This document shows positions 36,710-47,100 of a DNA stretch of 64,000 nucleotides, piece by piece. Position 1 is the first letter of the stretch, and every line of letters starts with the position of its first letter. The stretch is from Adenophora triphylla var. japonica (taxonomy: Eukaryota; Streptophyta; Magnoliopsida; Asterales; Campanulaceae): contig JAFEMH010001294.1 of assembly GCA_022495995.1 (NCBI GenBank), positions 310,001 to 374,000 of the forward strand, given 5' to 3'. The notes beneath the pieces are model-generated. The model was not told where the DNA came from and did no database searches. It worked only from the letters and a program-made list of their open reading frames with translations. The position numbers and the translations under genes were made by a program.

Positions 36710-37306
36710 GCCATGAGGCCGGCAACTAAATATCACGCACGTTGACATTGTGTCTGATTTATATTTTAATTAATGAAATAAAACAAGCAGTCTTCAGTTC
36801 CAAGCGCGTAACTAGTGAAGATTTAGATTATCTTATGGAGTGGAGTATAATTAATTAACTTTTTCGTAGAATAAATTAATCCAGTGTGAATTCATTAGTA
36901 GTAGTTGTTTAATTCCAGTTTTGGCTATATGCATGCCATTGATAGTAGGTAGGAAACTTTCTCTCTCCCCTCAAACTTCTCCGGCCACCTCTAAGGCACC
37001 CTCACTACCGACGTCTCTCCGTCTCCCCTATGTATAATGAATATGGGCCCTCCTGATGATCTAACTGAGAACCTATGGATGGATGATACATTTGGGGCAG
37101 TTGTGAAGACTTGCTTTCAGATTTTTTCTTAAAATAATGAAATATTTTTATCTAATGATAGTACGTACTCACACTCACGTAGGAAGTTCCCCAGGTCATT
37201 GTTTATACAACGTTTGTAATTAAAAAAATTAAACAAGCAGCACTCTAGAAGCGCGTAGTTAAGGTCTTTAACTATAATTTACTAACTAAATATAAAGTCT
37301 TAATAT
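36710..37306. other. Upstream intergenic DNA of the TAR-family gene
   Basis: No coding potential is seen. Two related stretches containing AAACAAGCAG...AAGCGCGTA(A/G) occur near 36782-36808 and 37232-37258, indicating a short direct duplication. Confidence 0.4.
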
Positions 37307-37529
37307 ATATTTCCTCCGTCGCACAATAATATACGAAAAGACTCATTTTGGGGGCCAACAATAATAAGCAAAATCTCAGTGAGACCACTTGTCATGCTCA
37401 AAATAAAAACTTCCCTAGTCTCTATCCCACTTTCTCTGTTCTACCCAATTATCTACACTCACAACACAAGATCTTTTAATTTTCTACTTAATTCTTGCGT
37501 CCATCCAATTTTGCATAGACGGATATACT
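37307..37529. mobile_element. Stowaway-like MITE, first of three abutting copies
   Basis: Left end TATTTCCTCCGTCGCACAAT and right end GCATAGACGGATATACTA form diverged inverted termini. The right TA doubles as the left border of the next element. Confidence 0.55.
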
Positions 37530-37791
37530 ACCTCCATGGCTCCATCTCACTCGAATGACACAAATTTTCATTTTGGTGTCCCATTTAAGAACACGCACCC
37601 AAAATGGAAAATTTTTAATTCATTTTTATTTATGAGACTCACCTGTCATACTCATTCATAATAATTATCCGCTTACTTTTTTCTACCCTCCTATCTCACT
37701 TTTTTCACTCACAACACTTACTCCACTACACATTCTCCTTGATTTCTGGGTAAGGGCAACTTTGTGTCTTTTGTGTGTGACGGAGAGAATA
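37527..37791. mobile_element. Stowaway-like MITE, second of three
   Basis: Begins TACTACCTCCATGGCTCC and ends TGTGTGTGACGGAGAGAATA. The TA at its right end is shared with the third element. Confidence 0.55.
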
Positions 37792-38017
37792 CTCTATCCG
37801 TCCCATCCGAAATAGGATTCTTGTTCCGACACGAGAATTAAGAAAAAGTGTTAGTGGAGTAGGTGTTGTTAGTATGAAAAGTGAGGTAAAAGAGATATAG
37901 ATAGTTGTTGTTAGTGTGAGAGTGGGTCCCACCGATTAAAACATTTTTCTTTTGTGATTGTCATATTTCGAATGGAAAACAAAAATGACAAAACTTTCTA
38001 TCGAGCGGAGGGAGTAT
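37790..38017. mobile_element. Stowaway-like MITE, third of three
   Basis: Begins TACTCTATCCGTCCCATCCG and ends TATCGAGCGGAGGGAGTA. About 228 bp. Confidence 0.65.
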
Positions 38018-38793
38018 ATATTAAACTTACTTGTTAGTTAGTTAATAGTTGTCTCTTCTTGAACGTAGGACTTTCGTGGTGGGAGTATGTTGTTGTGTAT
38101 CTTAAACTAACTAGATTAATTTGGCCACATGGTCATGGAAGCATAATTTCTCATGTTGTTTTCTATAACGACAATGCCATGTTAGTTAATGCCTGATGAG
38201 ATTGTGACTGAATTTGGATGTTCACATCGGATTCAGAATTTTTAGTGTTCCCGGGTAAAAAAATTAACGTCACGAATACGAATTATCATTGTTGATACGT
38301 AAAAGTATTTTATAACTAGTAAACTAACAAAGGCTTATCGAAAATAATATCTGAGTTAATTTCTGCTAGTTATATTTTTAAGAATATTTGATGTTTTAAT
38401 TATCACTCAAATCTATTTGATCATATAGTCACAAAATTGAATAAAAAAAAAAAGGAAAGTACTACGAAATGATAAAAAACTTTTCAAATGTATTTTGTAT
38501 CAAAACAATTTAAAATAAATAAATTGGTCATTGGATTTTGGACGGAAGGAGTATAACGAAGTGTCCCTAAACTTTTTTGAAAGTAATTGTAGTAACTTGA
38601 GAATGAAATTATGAAAATTTCAATCCTAAACTGCTACAAACTTATTGAAAAATCAATGTAACTATTGATATTAACAAAATGAATCAGAATTAAAAATTGA
38701 ACTATCTTATCTTATGTTTGTTATGTTTGTGAATCTTATGTTTGTTATGTTTGTAAAGAATCAATCAAAAAAAAAATATTATCCTTTTTGTCC
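38018..38793. other. AT-rich spacer with short repeats
   Basis: No gene is seen. A lone MITE terminus (GGACGGAAGGAGTATA) is at about 38538-38553. A 25-bp CTTATGTTTGTTATGTTTGT unit is repeated in tandem at about 38711-38756. Confidence 0.45.
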
Positions 38794-38798
38794 CATTA

Positions 38799-39323
38799 TG
38801 TTGGGATTGGAGTCCTAAACTATGAGGAAAAGGGAGTCTAAGTCGGAGGAGTTGCTGAGATCAAGGAGGAAATTCGGGGAAGACCTTCTATTGCGATGGG
38901 CGACCGCCCAGGTGGTGTTAGGCGACCGCTCAGGAGGACAGAAGCATTGGCTCGTGGAATTTTTTGGCTTGGGCGACCGCCCATGGAGTGATGGGCGACC
39001 GCCCACGTATCGGGAGAGAAAAATCTGCAGCTGATTTGTTTCCTATTTTGATTAGAACTCTTCTTAATTTTGATTTAGGATTTCCTTGTATTACTATATA
39101 AGCATAGTGACGACCTAGAACAGATTTGTGAGTTGTGTAGCAACATATTAGAAGGTGTCTAATACATATTGGCTTGGCAATTGCCCCCGGACGTAGTTCA
39201 TGTGTTGAATGAACCGGGTAAACAACTCTTGTGTTCTTGTGTGTGTGATTCTCTCATTATTGTACGTGTGGGTGTGTTGATTTCTTGTCTAGATTGCAAC
39301 GGGGTATCGCCAAATTCACAACA
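38799..39323 (+). repeat. 5' LTR of the short Copia derivative
   Basis: Contains four GGGCGACCGCCC-type motifs at 38898-38909, 38920-38931 (degenerate), 38971-38982 and 38993-39004. A TATATAAG box follows at 39095-39102, 91 bp after the last motif. The cluster lies about 100-205 bp from the LTR start, in U3. Confidence 0.9.
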
Positions 39324-39414
39324 ACTGGTATCAGAGCATTGGTTCGGAGGATTCAAAGTTTCATTAGTTGATTTTTTGAATCGCGTTCTTGGGGATTTTG
39401 GTGAAGCTGCCGAG

Positions 39415-40336
39415 ATGAAGAACTCAATCGAGAAATTCAACGGTGTGAATTTCACGTTTTGGAGAACAAGGATTGAAGACTACCTTTATTGTAAGGATCT
39501 TCATGGACCCTTGAAGGAGCGGTAAGGAGTGCCCTAACCGACGACGTTGCACGGAACGCTATGGAAGCCAAGACAACGGTGGAGTTGCTACAAACGCTGT
39601 CAGACATGTATGAGAAGCCGTCAAATATCAATAAGGTGCATTTGATAAAGAGGTTTGCGAATGCAAAGATGTCGTAGGGGCGCATGCGGCAAGTCATATC
39701 GGCAATTTCAAAGGTATGGTGGACCAATTGAAAAGTGTTGATATTACTTTCTCCGATGAAGTGCTAGCTTGTTTTCTACTAAAGTCATTGCCTGATAGTT
39801 GGGAGGTTACTGTCACAACGATTAGTACGTCGAAAACAGCATTGGTGTATACGGAGGTTAGAGATCTCATCCTTCAAGAGGAGTTGCGAAGGAAAGAGAA
39901 AAGGGGAGAATCTTTCGTAGATGGGGCTGCACTTAGGGTGGAGAGAAATAGGGGAAGACCGAAAAAGGGGAAAAAGGTCAAGTGCTACAATTGTGGTGAA
40001 TTGGGGCATATCAGTTATGACTGTCCGGGAAAAGATGGTGGTGCACACGTGGTGGATGATGGTGGAGATGTATTAATCCTAGGAGAGGAGCAGTCGGGTG
40101 AAGATTGGGTGTTGGATTCTGGAGCTTCTTGTCATGCTAGTGGGGATGCAGAATCAATGAAGCGGTACAAAACTGGAGACTTTGGGGTTGTCTATCTTGG
40201 TGACGGTCAGCCATTGAAGGTCAAAGGTAAGGGGGATGTGATGATGAAGACACCTAACGGGGCTGGTTTTACAACTACACAACGGGATGCATGTTCCGGA
40301 TTTGAGGAGGAGAGTGATTTCTGTGGGACAACTTGA
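39415..40336 (+). pseudogene. Copia gag-protease, frameshifted
   Basis: ATG at 39415 starts KNSIEKFNGVNFTFWRTRIEDY, a Copia gag opening. A 1-nt shift follows near 39525 and a stop near 39675. The frame is then open from 39716 to 40336: capsid core (VDITFSDEVLACFLLKSLPDSW), zinc knuckle CYNCGELGHISYDC near 40000 and the protease active site WVLDSGASCHASG near 40110. Beyond 40270 a further shift leads into pre-integrase-like sequence, and then all homology is lost at a deletion before the 3' purine tract. Confidence 0.85.
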
Positions 40337-40911
40337 CAGTGAAGGGTATGGTGTTTTTTTCATTGGTGGGTCTTGAGAAGTCACAAAAGGGGCTAAGGTG
40401 TTGGTTCATGGGGTTAAGGGGAAGATTTTGTACTCTACCTACAATGTCGATGTTCGTTTCGGTGGGAGCAAGAGGCTAAAGAACCGGCCTGTTGGTGTGA
40501 AAAGGGGAGACATCAAGAAACGGTATGTTGGGGGGACACAAAGTTGATCAACGTGGTGTGGAAGTCCAAGTGCCCTAACAGAGAGCGGTTTTAGACCAAA
40601 AACAGACGATGCAAGAAACAAGGTGTGTCCAAGTTTCAAGGGGAAGTATTGCGAGGAAGGTGGGTCTGGAGGGAGAAGGCGAAGTTAGACTTGCGGGGAG
40701 AAATCAAGGTAGAAGCTGATTTGGGGAGGCAAGAATCATCTAACACGGAGAGGTTGAAACGTCGCTTGGTTTCAACTCGCCTTAGTACTTGAGGAGAGGA
40801 GAGGTAGTGTCAAGCCAATATGGGAGGGGGGAAATGTGTTCGAAGGTCTTTACTCCGTGGTGGGAGTTGATGGGTGTTCTATGCTTGTTAGTTTAGTCTT
40901 CGGTGGGAGAT

Positions 40912-41436
40912 TGTTGGGATTGGAGTCCTAAACTATGAGGAAAAAGGAGTCGAAGTCGGAGGAGTTGCTGAGATCAAGGAGGAAATTCGGGGAAGACCTT
41001 CTGTTGCGATGGGCGACCGCCCAGGTGGTGTTGGGCGACCGCCCAGGAGGACAGAAGCTTTGGCTCGTGGAATTTTTTTGGCTTGGGCGACCGCCCATGG
41101 AGTGATGGGCGACCGCCCACCTATCTAGAGAGAAAAATCTGCAGCGATTTGTTTCCTATTTTGATTAGAACTCTTCTTAATTTTGATTTAGGGTTTCCTT
41201 GTATTACTATATAAGCATAGTGACGACCTAGAACAGATTTGTGAGTTGTGTAGCAACATATTAGAAGGTGTCTAATACATATTGGCTTGGCAATTGCCCC
41301 CGGACGTAGTTCATGTGTTGAATGAACCGGGTAAACAACTCTTGTGTTCTTGTGTGTGTGATTCTCTCATTATTGTACGTGTGGGTGTGTTGATTTCTTG
41401 TCTAGATTGCAACAGGATATTGCCAAATTCACAACA
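40912..41436 (+). repeat. 3' LTR of the short Copia derivative
   Basis: Four intact GGGCGACCGCCC motifs at 41011-41022, 41033-41044, 41085-41096 and 41107-41118. The second, degenerate in the 5' LTR, is a perfect copy here. Confidence 0.95.
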
Positions 41437-41574
41437 CATTATAAGGTTCATATATATACTTTCTTTTTTTCATCTCAGTTTAATTTTAAGATTTTTAGTT
41501 GTTTTATCCATAAAAGGGGAAGTATGAATAGTATTTTGGACAATCTTGTCCTCATAAAAATTTATATTGAGCGG

Positions 41575-42221
41575 AATAAAAGTGACGGGCTAGATCCAGC
41601 CCGCGAAGCCCAGCTTTTCAGACACTATTGCCACCACATCCCGGTGGATCGGCCCAATTATTGCAGGCCCGGCCCATCAGTCAAAAGCAGTCGACCTAGC
41701 TAATTGTCCGACCTACATGGTCCCGACCTAACTTTGTCCGACATACGATCTATATCTTATATGGGTATTATCCGGCTATCTCATTCAGTCAGGTCGACCT
41801 AGACCCATGCAGGCGACCTCGACCTACAAGAAGTACGTCGACCTATAGAGTCATAACGTACCCACAATTCTTTCCATAACAACAGACTCCCTACAAATCA
41901 GGAGTTATTTGCGAGCACGATTGCTCCATGATTTGTCCCACAATTCTAGGGATCTCAAGCAATCCCACTAAAATTACAACACATATCAACACCTATAAAT
42001 ACTTGACATCTTCAACGGTTAAAAGGTAATTGCTATTTGCAATTCTGAATACTCTCTGGTTCATTATAGTTTATTGCTTACACACCGTACTTAATCTCAC
42101 GCCCGAGGGTCTAAGCCGGAGACAATTTCGGCTAGTCGTGGGTTCTGTTTTTAGGTCAAAAGCTAGGAGATCGATCTTGCTATTGGACGGAGATTGATAC
42201 AGCACGATTCTTGCGGCATCA
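41575..42221 (+). repeat. 5' LTR of the Tat-type element (left edge uncertain)
   Basis: The right edge is set by the CATCA end before the primer-binding site; the left edge has no second LTR for comparison. About eight CGACCTA words, several within GTCGACCTA, lie at 41690-41855. A TATAAATAC box is at 41994-42002. Confidence 0.6.
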
Positions 42222-42282
42222 GTTTGGTTCCATTGCCGGGAATCAAAGCTTTTTGACCTCGAAAACTAACAAACGAGTAATC

Positions 42283-44145
42283 ATGGTATCTGACGGACGC
42301 ACCGCTTCACAATCCATTGAGAACGAACAAGAGAACGCCAGTGCTGGAAATTGTAATGCAAATTTGACTCCTCCTCCACCAAACTCGCCATGCTAGAAGG
42401 GCAACTCGTTCTAACAGTGGGCCGATGGAACTGGGCCGCAGGATAATAGGAGGCAGCAGAAGAGGCTTATGCCCACGAAGGAAGTGGAGCCACAACCAAA
42501 ACGACAACTGGTAGGTCGAACAACTGCAGGCGACAATCCAGGTCCCTCAGCTAATCACCCCAGCAGGAAGGAAATTTTGTTGGAACGGGCTAGATTGCTC
42601 CAGAGTTTGCTCGATGTTCATGACGAGCTACTTGAGATGCCTGAATTTCCTCAGGCTGATCGGAGATCGGCTCGACCTACACCTTTGGTTACCTCCCACA
42701 GGCAAGCTAATGGGAGTGCTAGACATAACGGAGGTCCTAGGCCGTCTACTGAGCAGCAAAGGATTGAAATGCCTCCTCCATCTTTTATCAACGTAGATCC
42801 CACTGGCGACCTACGAGATGAGCTTAATCAAAGGAGAGAACAAGAGGCCGAGCCATCCTCTAGGAGACGGCATGAGGCCGAAATAAATAGACGAAGGTCG
42901 CCTTTAAGGTCAGCTAGGTCGCCTGTGAGATCAGTTAGGTCGCACTCTCACAGAGACAGAAGGGGTAGAGAAATGACTCCACCTAGGACTGAAAGGCATA
43001 GGGCCTACTCTAGGGGACAGCCCCATCAGGAAGAGAGGCAATGATCAAACAATGTCTCCTATCAGAGGGACGAGAACCCAGATGCTAAGGAATATTTAAA
43101 CCTGAAATGGAGATTGGAGAAGATAGAGGCCGACAAAAAGGAAGACGATGGAAAGGGCGAACAAAACTACAACACTCTTCGTCCCTTGTCCAAGGATTTG
43201 CTCGACCTTAGGCTTTCAGTGGGTTTCAAGTTACCATCGTTGGACAAATATTCGGGTGCGATCAACGCCCTGAATCATATGCAGCATTTTGAGGCCACTA
43301 TGTGCTTGGTCTCCTCCGAGGATGATATGCTGTGCAAGGCACTAACCAGCACCTTCACAGGTGCAACACTGACTTGGTTCCGTGGGTTGAAACCTAGGTG
43401 CATAACCTCATGTGAGTATATGAGGAAGAAATTTTTGGATCGCTTCTCGACAGCTGGGGCCAGAAAGAAGATGGTCTCCGACCTAAACAACTTGACTCAG
43501 GGCAAAAATGAAAGTTCTATGACTTACTACACTAGGTTTAAGGAAATGGTCGACCAGATTGAAGAGGACCTTACAGACAGAGAGGTGATCAATTGCTTCA
43601 GGAATGGGGTGTCCTCTCCTGATCTAGACTATGAGCCGTGTGTTAGGAGGGTGAACACCGTGCATGAGCAGCTTGAAAGGGCCTATGATGTGGCCATCAC
43701 GAGGAAAGAAAAGAGAAAAAGAAGGAAAAAGGTTCCAAGCAGTCTCTGAAGCTGGAGATTCTAGCAAAGGGAACCAAGGCAAGCACAATGACAACAACAA
43801 CAAGGGGAAAATAGAACAATGGCGACTGAGAGAGTGCCTGAGATGTTCACCCCTTTGACAGTTAGTAGAACCGAAATCATGAATTATGTCGAGCTAGGCC
43901 TACCTGCCCCAATGAACTCGGCCAACAAGTCCAGGACGGACAACAGCAAGTATTGTGAGTTCCACAAGGACACGGGTCATACCACAGAGGATTACATGAG
44001 TCTGAAAAGAATTATTCAGAAGTGGGTCGACAAAGAAAAGCTGGATAGGTACGTGAAGGGAGCTCGACCCAGCAGAGGTGAGCGAGCTACAGGAGGTATA
44101 CCTGAGGCAATGCAGCCTCGAATGAATTTGAGCGTTATCACCTAG
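42283..44145 (+). pseudogene. Tat-type gag, interrupted
   Basis: ATG at 42283 is in frame with the long open stretches at 42469-43044 and 43114-43749. The N-terminal half is Arg-rich and disordered (RRRSPLRSARSPVRSVRSHS), and the capsid core follows (GFKLPSLDKYSGAINALNHM, ALTSTFTGATLTWFRGL, FKEMVDQIEEDLTDREV). A frame change near 43700 leads to the C-terminal YCEFHKDTGHTTEDY motif of Tat gags. Stops at 42394 and 43042 and shifts near 42390 and 43700 make it non-functional. Confidence 0.85.
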
Positions 44146-44154
44146 CAGACCAGC

Positions 44155-46835
44155 AACACCGGACTGAAGCACAAGATTTTCCAGCTCACCAAAGCTCCTT
44201 ATGTGCCACCTAGGAGCTACATCAAAGAAGAGGTAATCAGTTTCTACCCGGACGAGCTAGCTACCAACATGGCGGCCAGGGTGCAAGTTCTAGTTATTCC
44301 GAGGCTGATTGATGGGTGTACGACGAGCAGACTATTGGTAGATACAGGGGCCTGCAAGGACATCCTCTACTACAAAACTTTCAAGGAAATGGGATTGATA
44401 AAGGAAAGGTTGTCTCCCTGCGATGGTCGACTTGAAGGCTTCACCAATCATAGGGTGGAAGCCAAGGGGCAGATCGAGCTAGAAGTTGACATAGGACAGC
44501 ACCATTACCGGGTCGTGGCTAAGGTAACTTTCATAGTTATTGATGTAATAAGTGATTATGCTGCTATCTTGGGAATTCCTAGCCAGGTCGCACTAGGAAT
44601 GGTGGTCTCTATCCCTCATCAGCAAGTCAAGTTCCCTACATTAGTAGGAATAGGCTGTGTTCAGAGTACAGCTCGGGCTTATCTTGACTTTGTGCTATGA
44701 ACAATGAAGAAAAGGGAGTTGGAAATTGAGACTCCTGAGGCGAGCTGGAAACTTTCCAAGTCTGTCAACACAACATCCAGGCTATCTACAATCACCTGTG
44801 TGGATGAGGCGACCTATCCCTCTCATGACCAAGTCATGATCGAGCCGACACGTCCCTCTTCTAGCACTTTGGTCGAAGTGGATACAGTTATGGTCGACCA
44901 GGTCATCATAGGCGAGCTAAGCCTACAGATCGACCAAAACTCGGGGGCCACCACTGGGGAAATTGCAGCCAAGCTGGATGATATGATAGTTGAAGAGGCT
45001 CCACACTTGGGGGTTGAGGAAAGACAGAGGGTTCGAGAGATCATCATCGAGAACCTCCAATTCAGAGATGGTCCAAAGCTTGAGCCTGTGGACGAGCTAG
45101 AGGAAGTCGTAGCCAATCCTTCTTACCCTAATCAAAAAATCCAAGTAGGTCGACAGGTTGTCCGTCAAGAGAGAGAGAGCTGAAATAGTCGAGCTATTGA
45201 AAGAGAGCACAGATGTCTTTGCATGGCAAGTAGAAGACATGAAGGGGATCAAGGAAGAGATCGTTGTTCACAGGCTGGAGTACCCAACAATCAAACCCAA
45301 GGAGCAGAGACTGAGAAGTTTTGCTCGTGACAAAGAGGAAGCCATAAAGCTAGAGGTAAATAAACTTTTGAATGCATGTATCATCGGCCTATCATATCAC
45401 CTGGCTAGCAAACGTGATAATGATAAAGAAAGCTAATGGCAAATGGCATATGGCATATGTGTGTCGACTTCGCCAACCTCAATCTAGCCTGCCCAAAGGA
45501 TAGCTATCAAATGCCCCGGATTGACAAGCTGGTGGATTCTATAGCGGGGCATACTACTTTGAGCTTCCTCGACGCTTATTCGGGCTGCCACCAGATCAAA
45601 ATGCATGAGGATGACGTGGTGAAGACTGCCTTCCAAGCTGCTGGGAGAATATACTGCTATAACATGATGCCATTCGGCCTAAAGAATGCAGGTGCGACCT
45701 ACCAGAGGATGGTCAATAAAGTCTTTGCATCCCAAATTGGCCAAAACATGGAGACCTACGTCGACGATATGGTCATCAAAACAAAGGTCGGACGTCACGT
45801 GGTCGACCTAAGGGAAACGTTCGCCAATTTGCGGGCAAATGACATGAAGCCAATCCTAGCAAGTGTGTATTTGGGGTAGTAGTAGGAAAATTTCTAGGTT
45901 TCATGGTCTCTCAAAGAGGCATTGAAGCCAATCCTGAGAAAATCAAGGCTCTAGTCGACATGAAGGAGCCTACATGTATTAAGGAGATGCAGCGACTAAA
46001 TGGTAGGGTGGCAGCCCTAGGTCGCTTTATTGCTAAGTCGGCAGAGAGGTCTCTCCCCTTCTTTAAATTTTTGAGGGGGACGAAAAACTTTGAATGGACG
46101 GCCGAATGTTCTTCGTCGTTCCAGCAGCTTAAGGAGTATCTTGTCTCTCTCCACTATTGAGCAGCCCGATCATGGGGGAAACATTGTATTTGTATCTGTC
46201 AGTTGGCGACCAAGCTGTGGCAGTCGTGCTGGTTAGAGAAGAAGGGGGGCTTCAGAAGCCTGTTTATTATGTGAGCAAGGCCCTATCAGACGTAGAGGGC
46301 AGGTACTTCAATGCAGAAAAGGTGGCCTACACTTTGGTCGTTGTTTCCAGAAAGCTTCGAGCCTATTTTCTAGCTCACCCTATTTTCGTGCTGACTAATG
46401 CTCCCCTGAGGAAGATTTTACATAAGCCAGAAAGTTCAGGTCGACTACTCAACTGGTCAATAGAACTAACGGAGTTCGACATTGAGTATAAGCCTCGAAA
46501 GGCATTGAAAGCTCAGCCCTTGGTAGACTTCTTGGTCGAGCTTACGTTCACCAAGGAAGATAGCGAGGTGCGAGCTCCAAAGGAAAAAGTAAAGGGAAAG
46601 GAACCCGCAACTCGGCCCGCGGTATGTTTGCCCGACGATTGTTGGAAGGTTTATTCTTATGGATCGGCAACCAAGAATGTCGGTGGGGCTGGGATTGTTC
46701 TAGTCGAGCCAGAAACAGGCAAGGTTTTTGAGGAAGCATTAAGGTTCAAGTTTGAGGCTTCTAACAACCAGGCCAAGTACGAAGCTTTGGTCGCAGCTAT
46801 TGAGTATGCCAAATGTTGTAATACCAAGAAAAATG
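44155..46835 (+). pseudogene. Tat-type pol: protease, RT, RNase H, partial second RNase H
   Basis: Protease with LLVDTGACKDIL near 44335, RT from about 45180 to 45880 (MCVDFANLNLACPKDSY, FLDAYSGCHQI, MPFGLKNAGATYQR, YVDDMV near 45757), RNase H at 46157-46550 (KPVYYVSKALSDVEGRYF) and the start of an archaeal-type second RNase H (SYGSATKNVGGAGIVLV, SNNQAKYEALVAAIEYAK). The dual RNase H and the LNLACPKDSY signature are typical of the Tat lineage. Shifts near 45180, 45436, 45890 and 46160 break the frame. Confidence 0.9.
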
Positions 46836-47100
46836 TGATAAGATTAGGTGTATGTATACACATAAATTGGAGACATGAGAATTAAAGCGAATGAACATAA
46901 ACAAAAATTTCTAGTTTGCCCAAAGCTCATAAAAATGGTACACTGTTATTCCTTATCGATCACCAACTTCATAGTACAAGGAAATAGACTCAAAAGGTAC
47001 AACTGAGCAATTACTAAATATATATATGAACCAACAATCATATTGTCATTTTTGAACCACATAAAATCAATGCTACAGCAGCTACAACATTGTGTCAATC
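46836..47100. other. Junction and 3' flank of the receptor kinase gene
   Basis: Non-coding AT-rich DNA between the cut end of the Tat element and the stop codon of the kinase gene at 47101. It should contain the kinase gene's polyadenylation region. No repeat terminus marks the break. Confidence 0.5.

Larger units (their letters stand above)
38799..41436 (+). mobile_element. Non-autonomous Copia derivative with gag-protease only
   Basis: LTRs of 525 bp each (38799-39323 and 40912-41436) have TGTTGG...CAACA ends, and CATTA is duplicated at 38794-38798 and 41437-41441. A perfect tRNA-Met primer-binding site TGGTATCAGAGC is at 39326-39337, and a purine tract GGTGGGAGA at 40902-40910. Only gag, a zinc knuckle and the protease entry are present in the 1.6-kb interior; integrase, RT and RNase H are absent. 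The LTRs differ at about 14 sites by eye (2-3%). Confidence 0.95.
41575..46835 (+). mobile_element. Truncated Tat-type Gypsy retrotransposon
   Basis: The LTR runs from about 41575 to 42221. The primer-binding site TGGTTCCATTGCCGGGA at 42225 resembles the tRNA-Asp-type site of Tat/Athila elements. Gag and pol follow up to about 46835, where homology stops inside a second RNase H. The element has no integrase, no 3' LTR and no testable target duplication. The next recognisable feature downstream is the 3' end of the receptor kinase gene. Confidence 0.85.
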
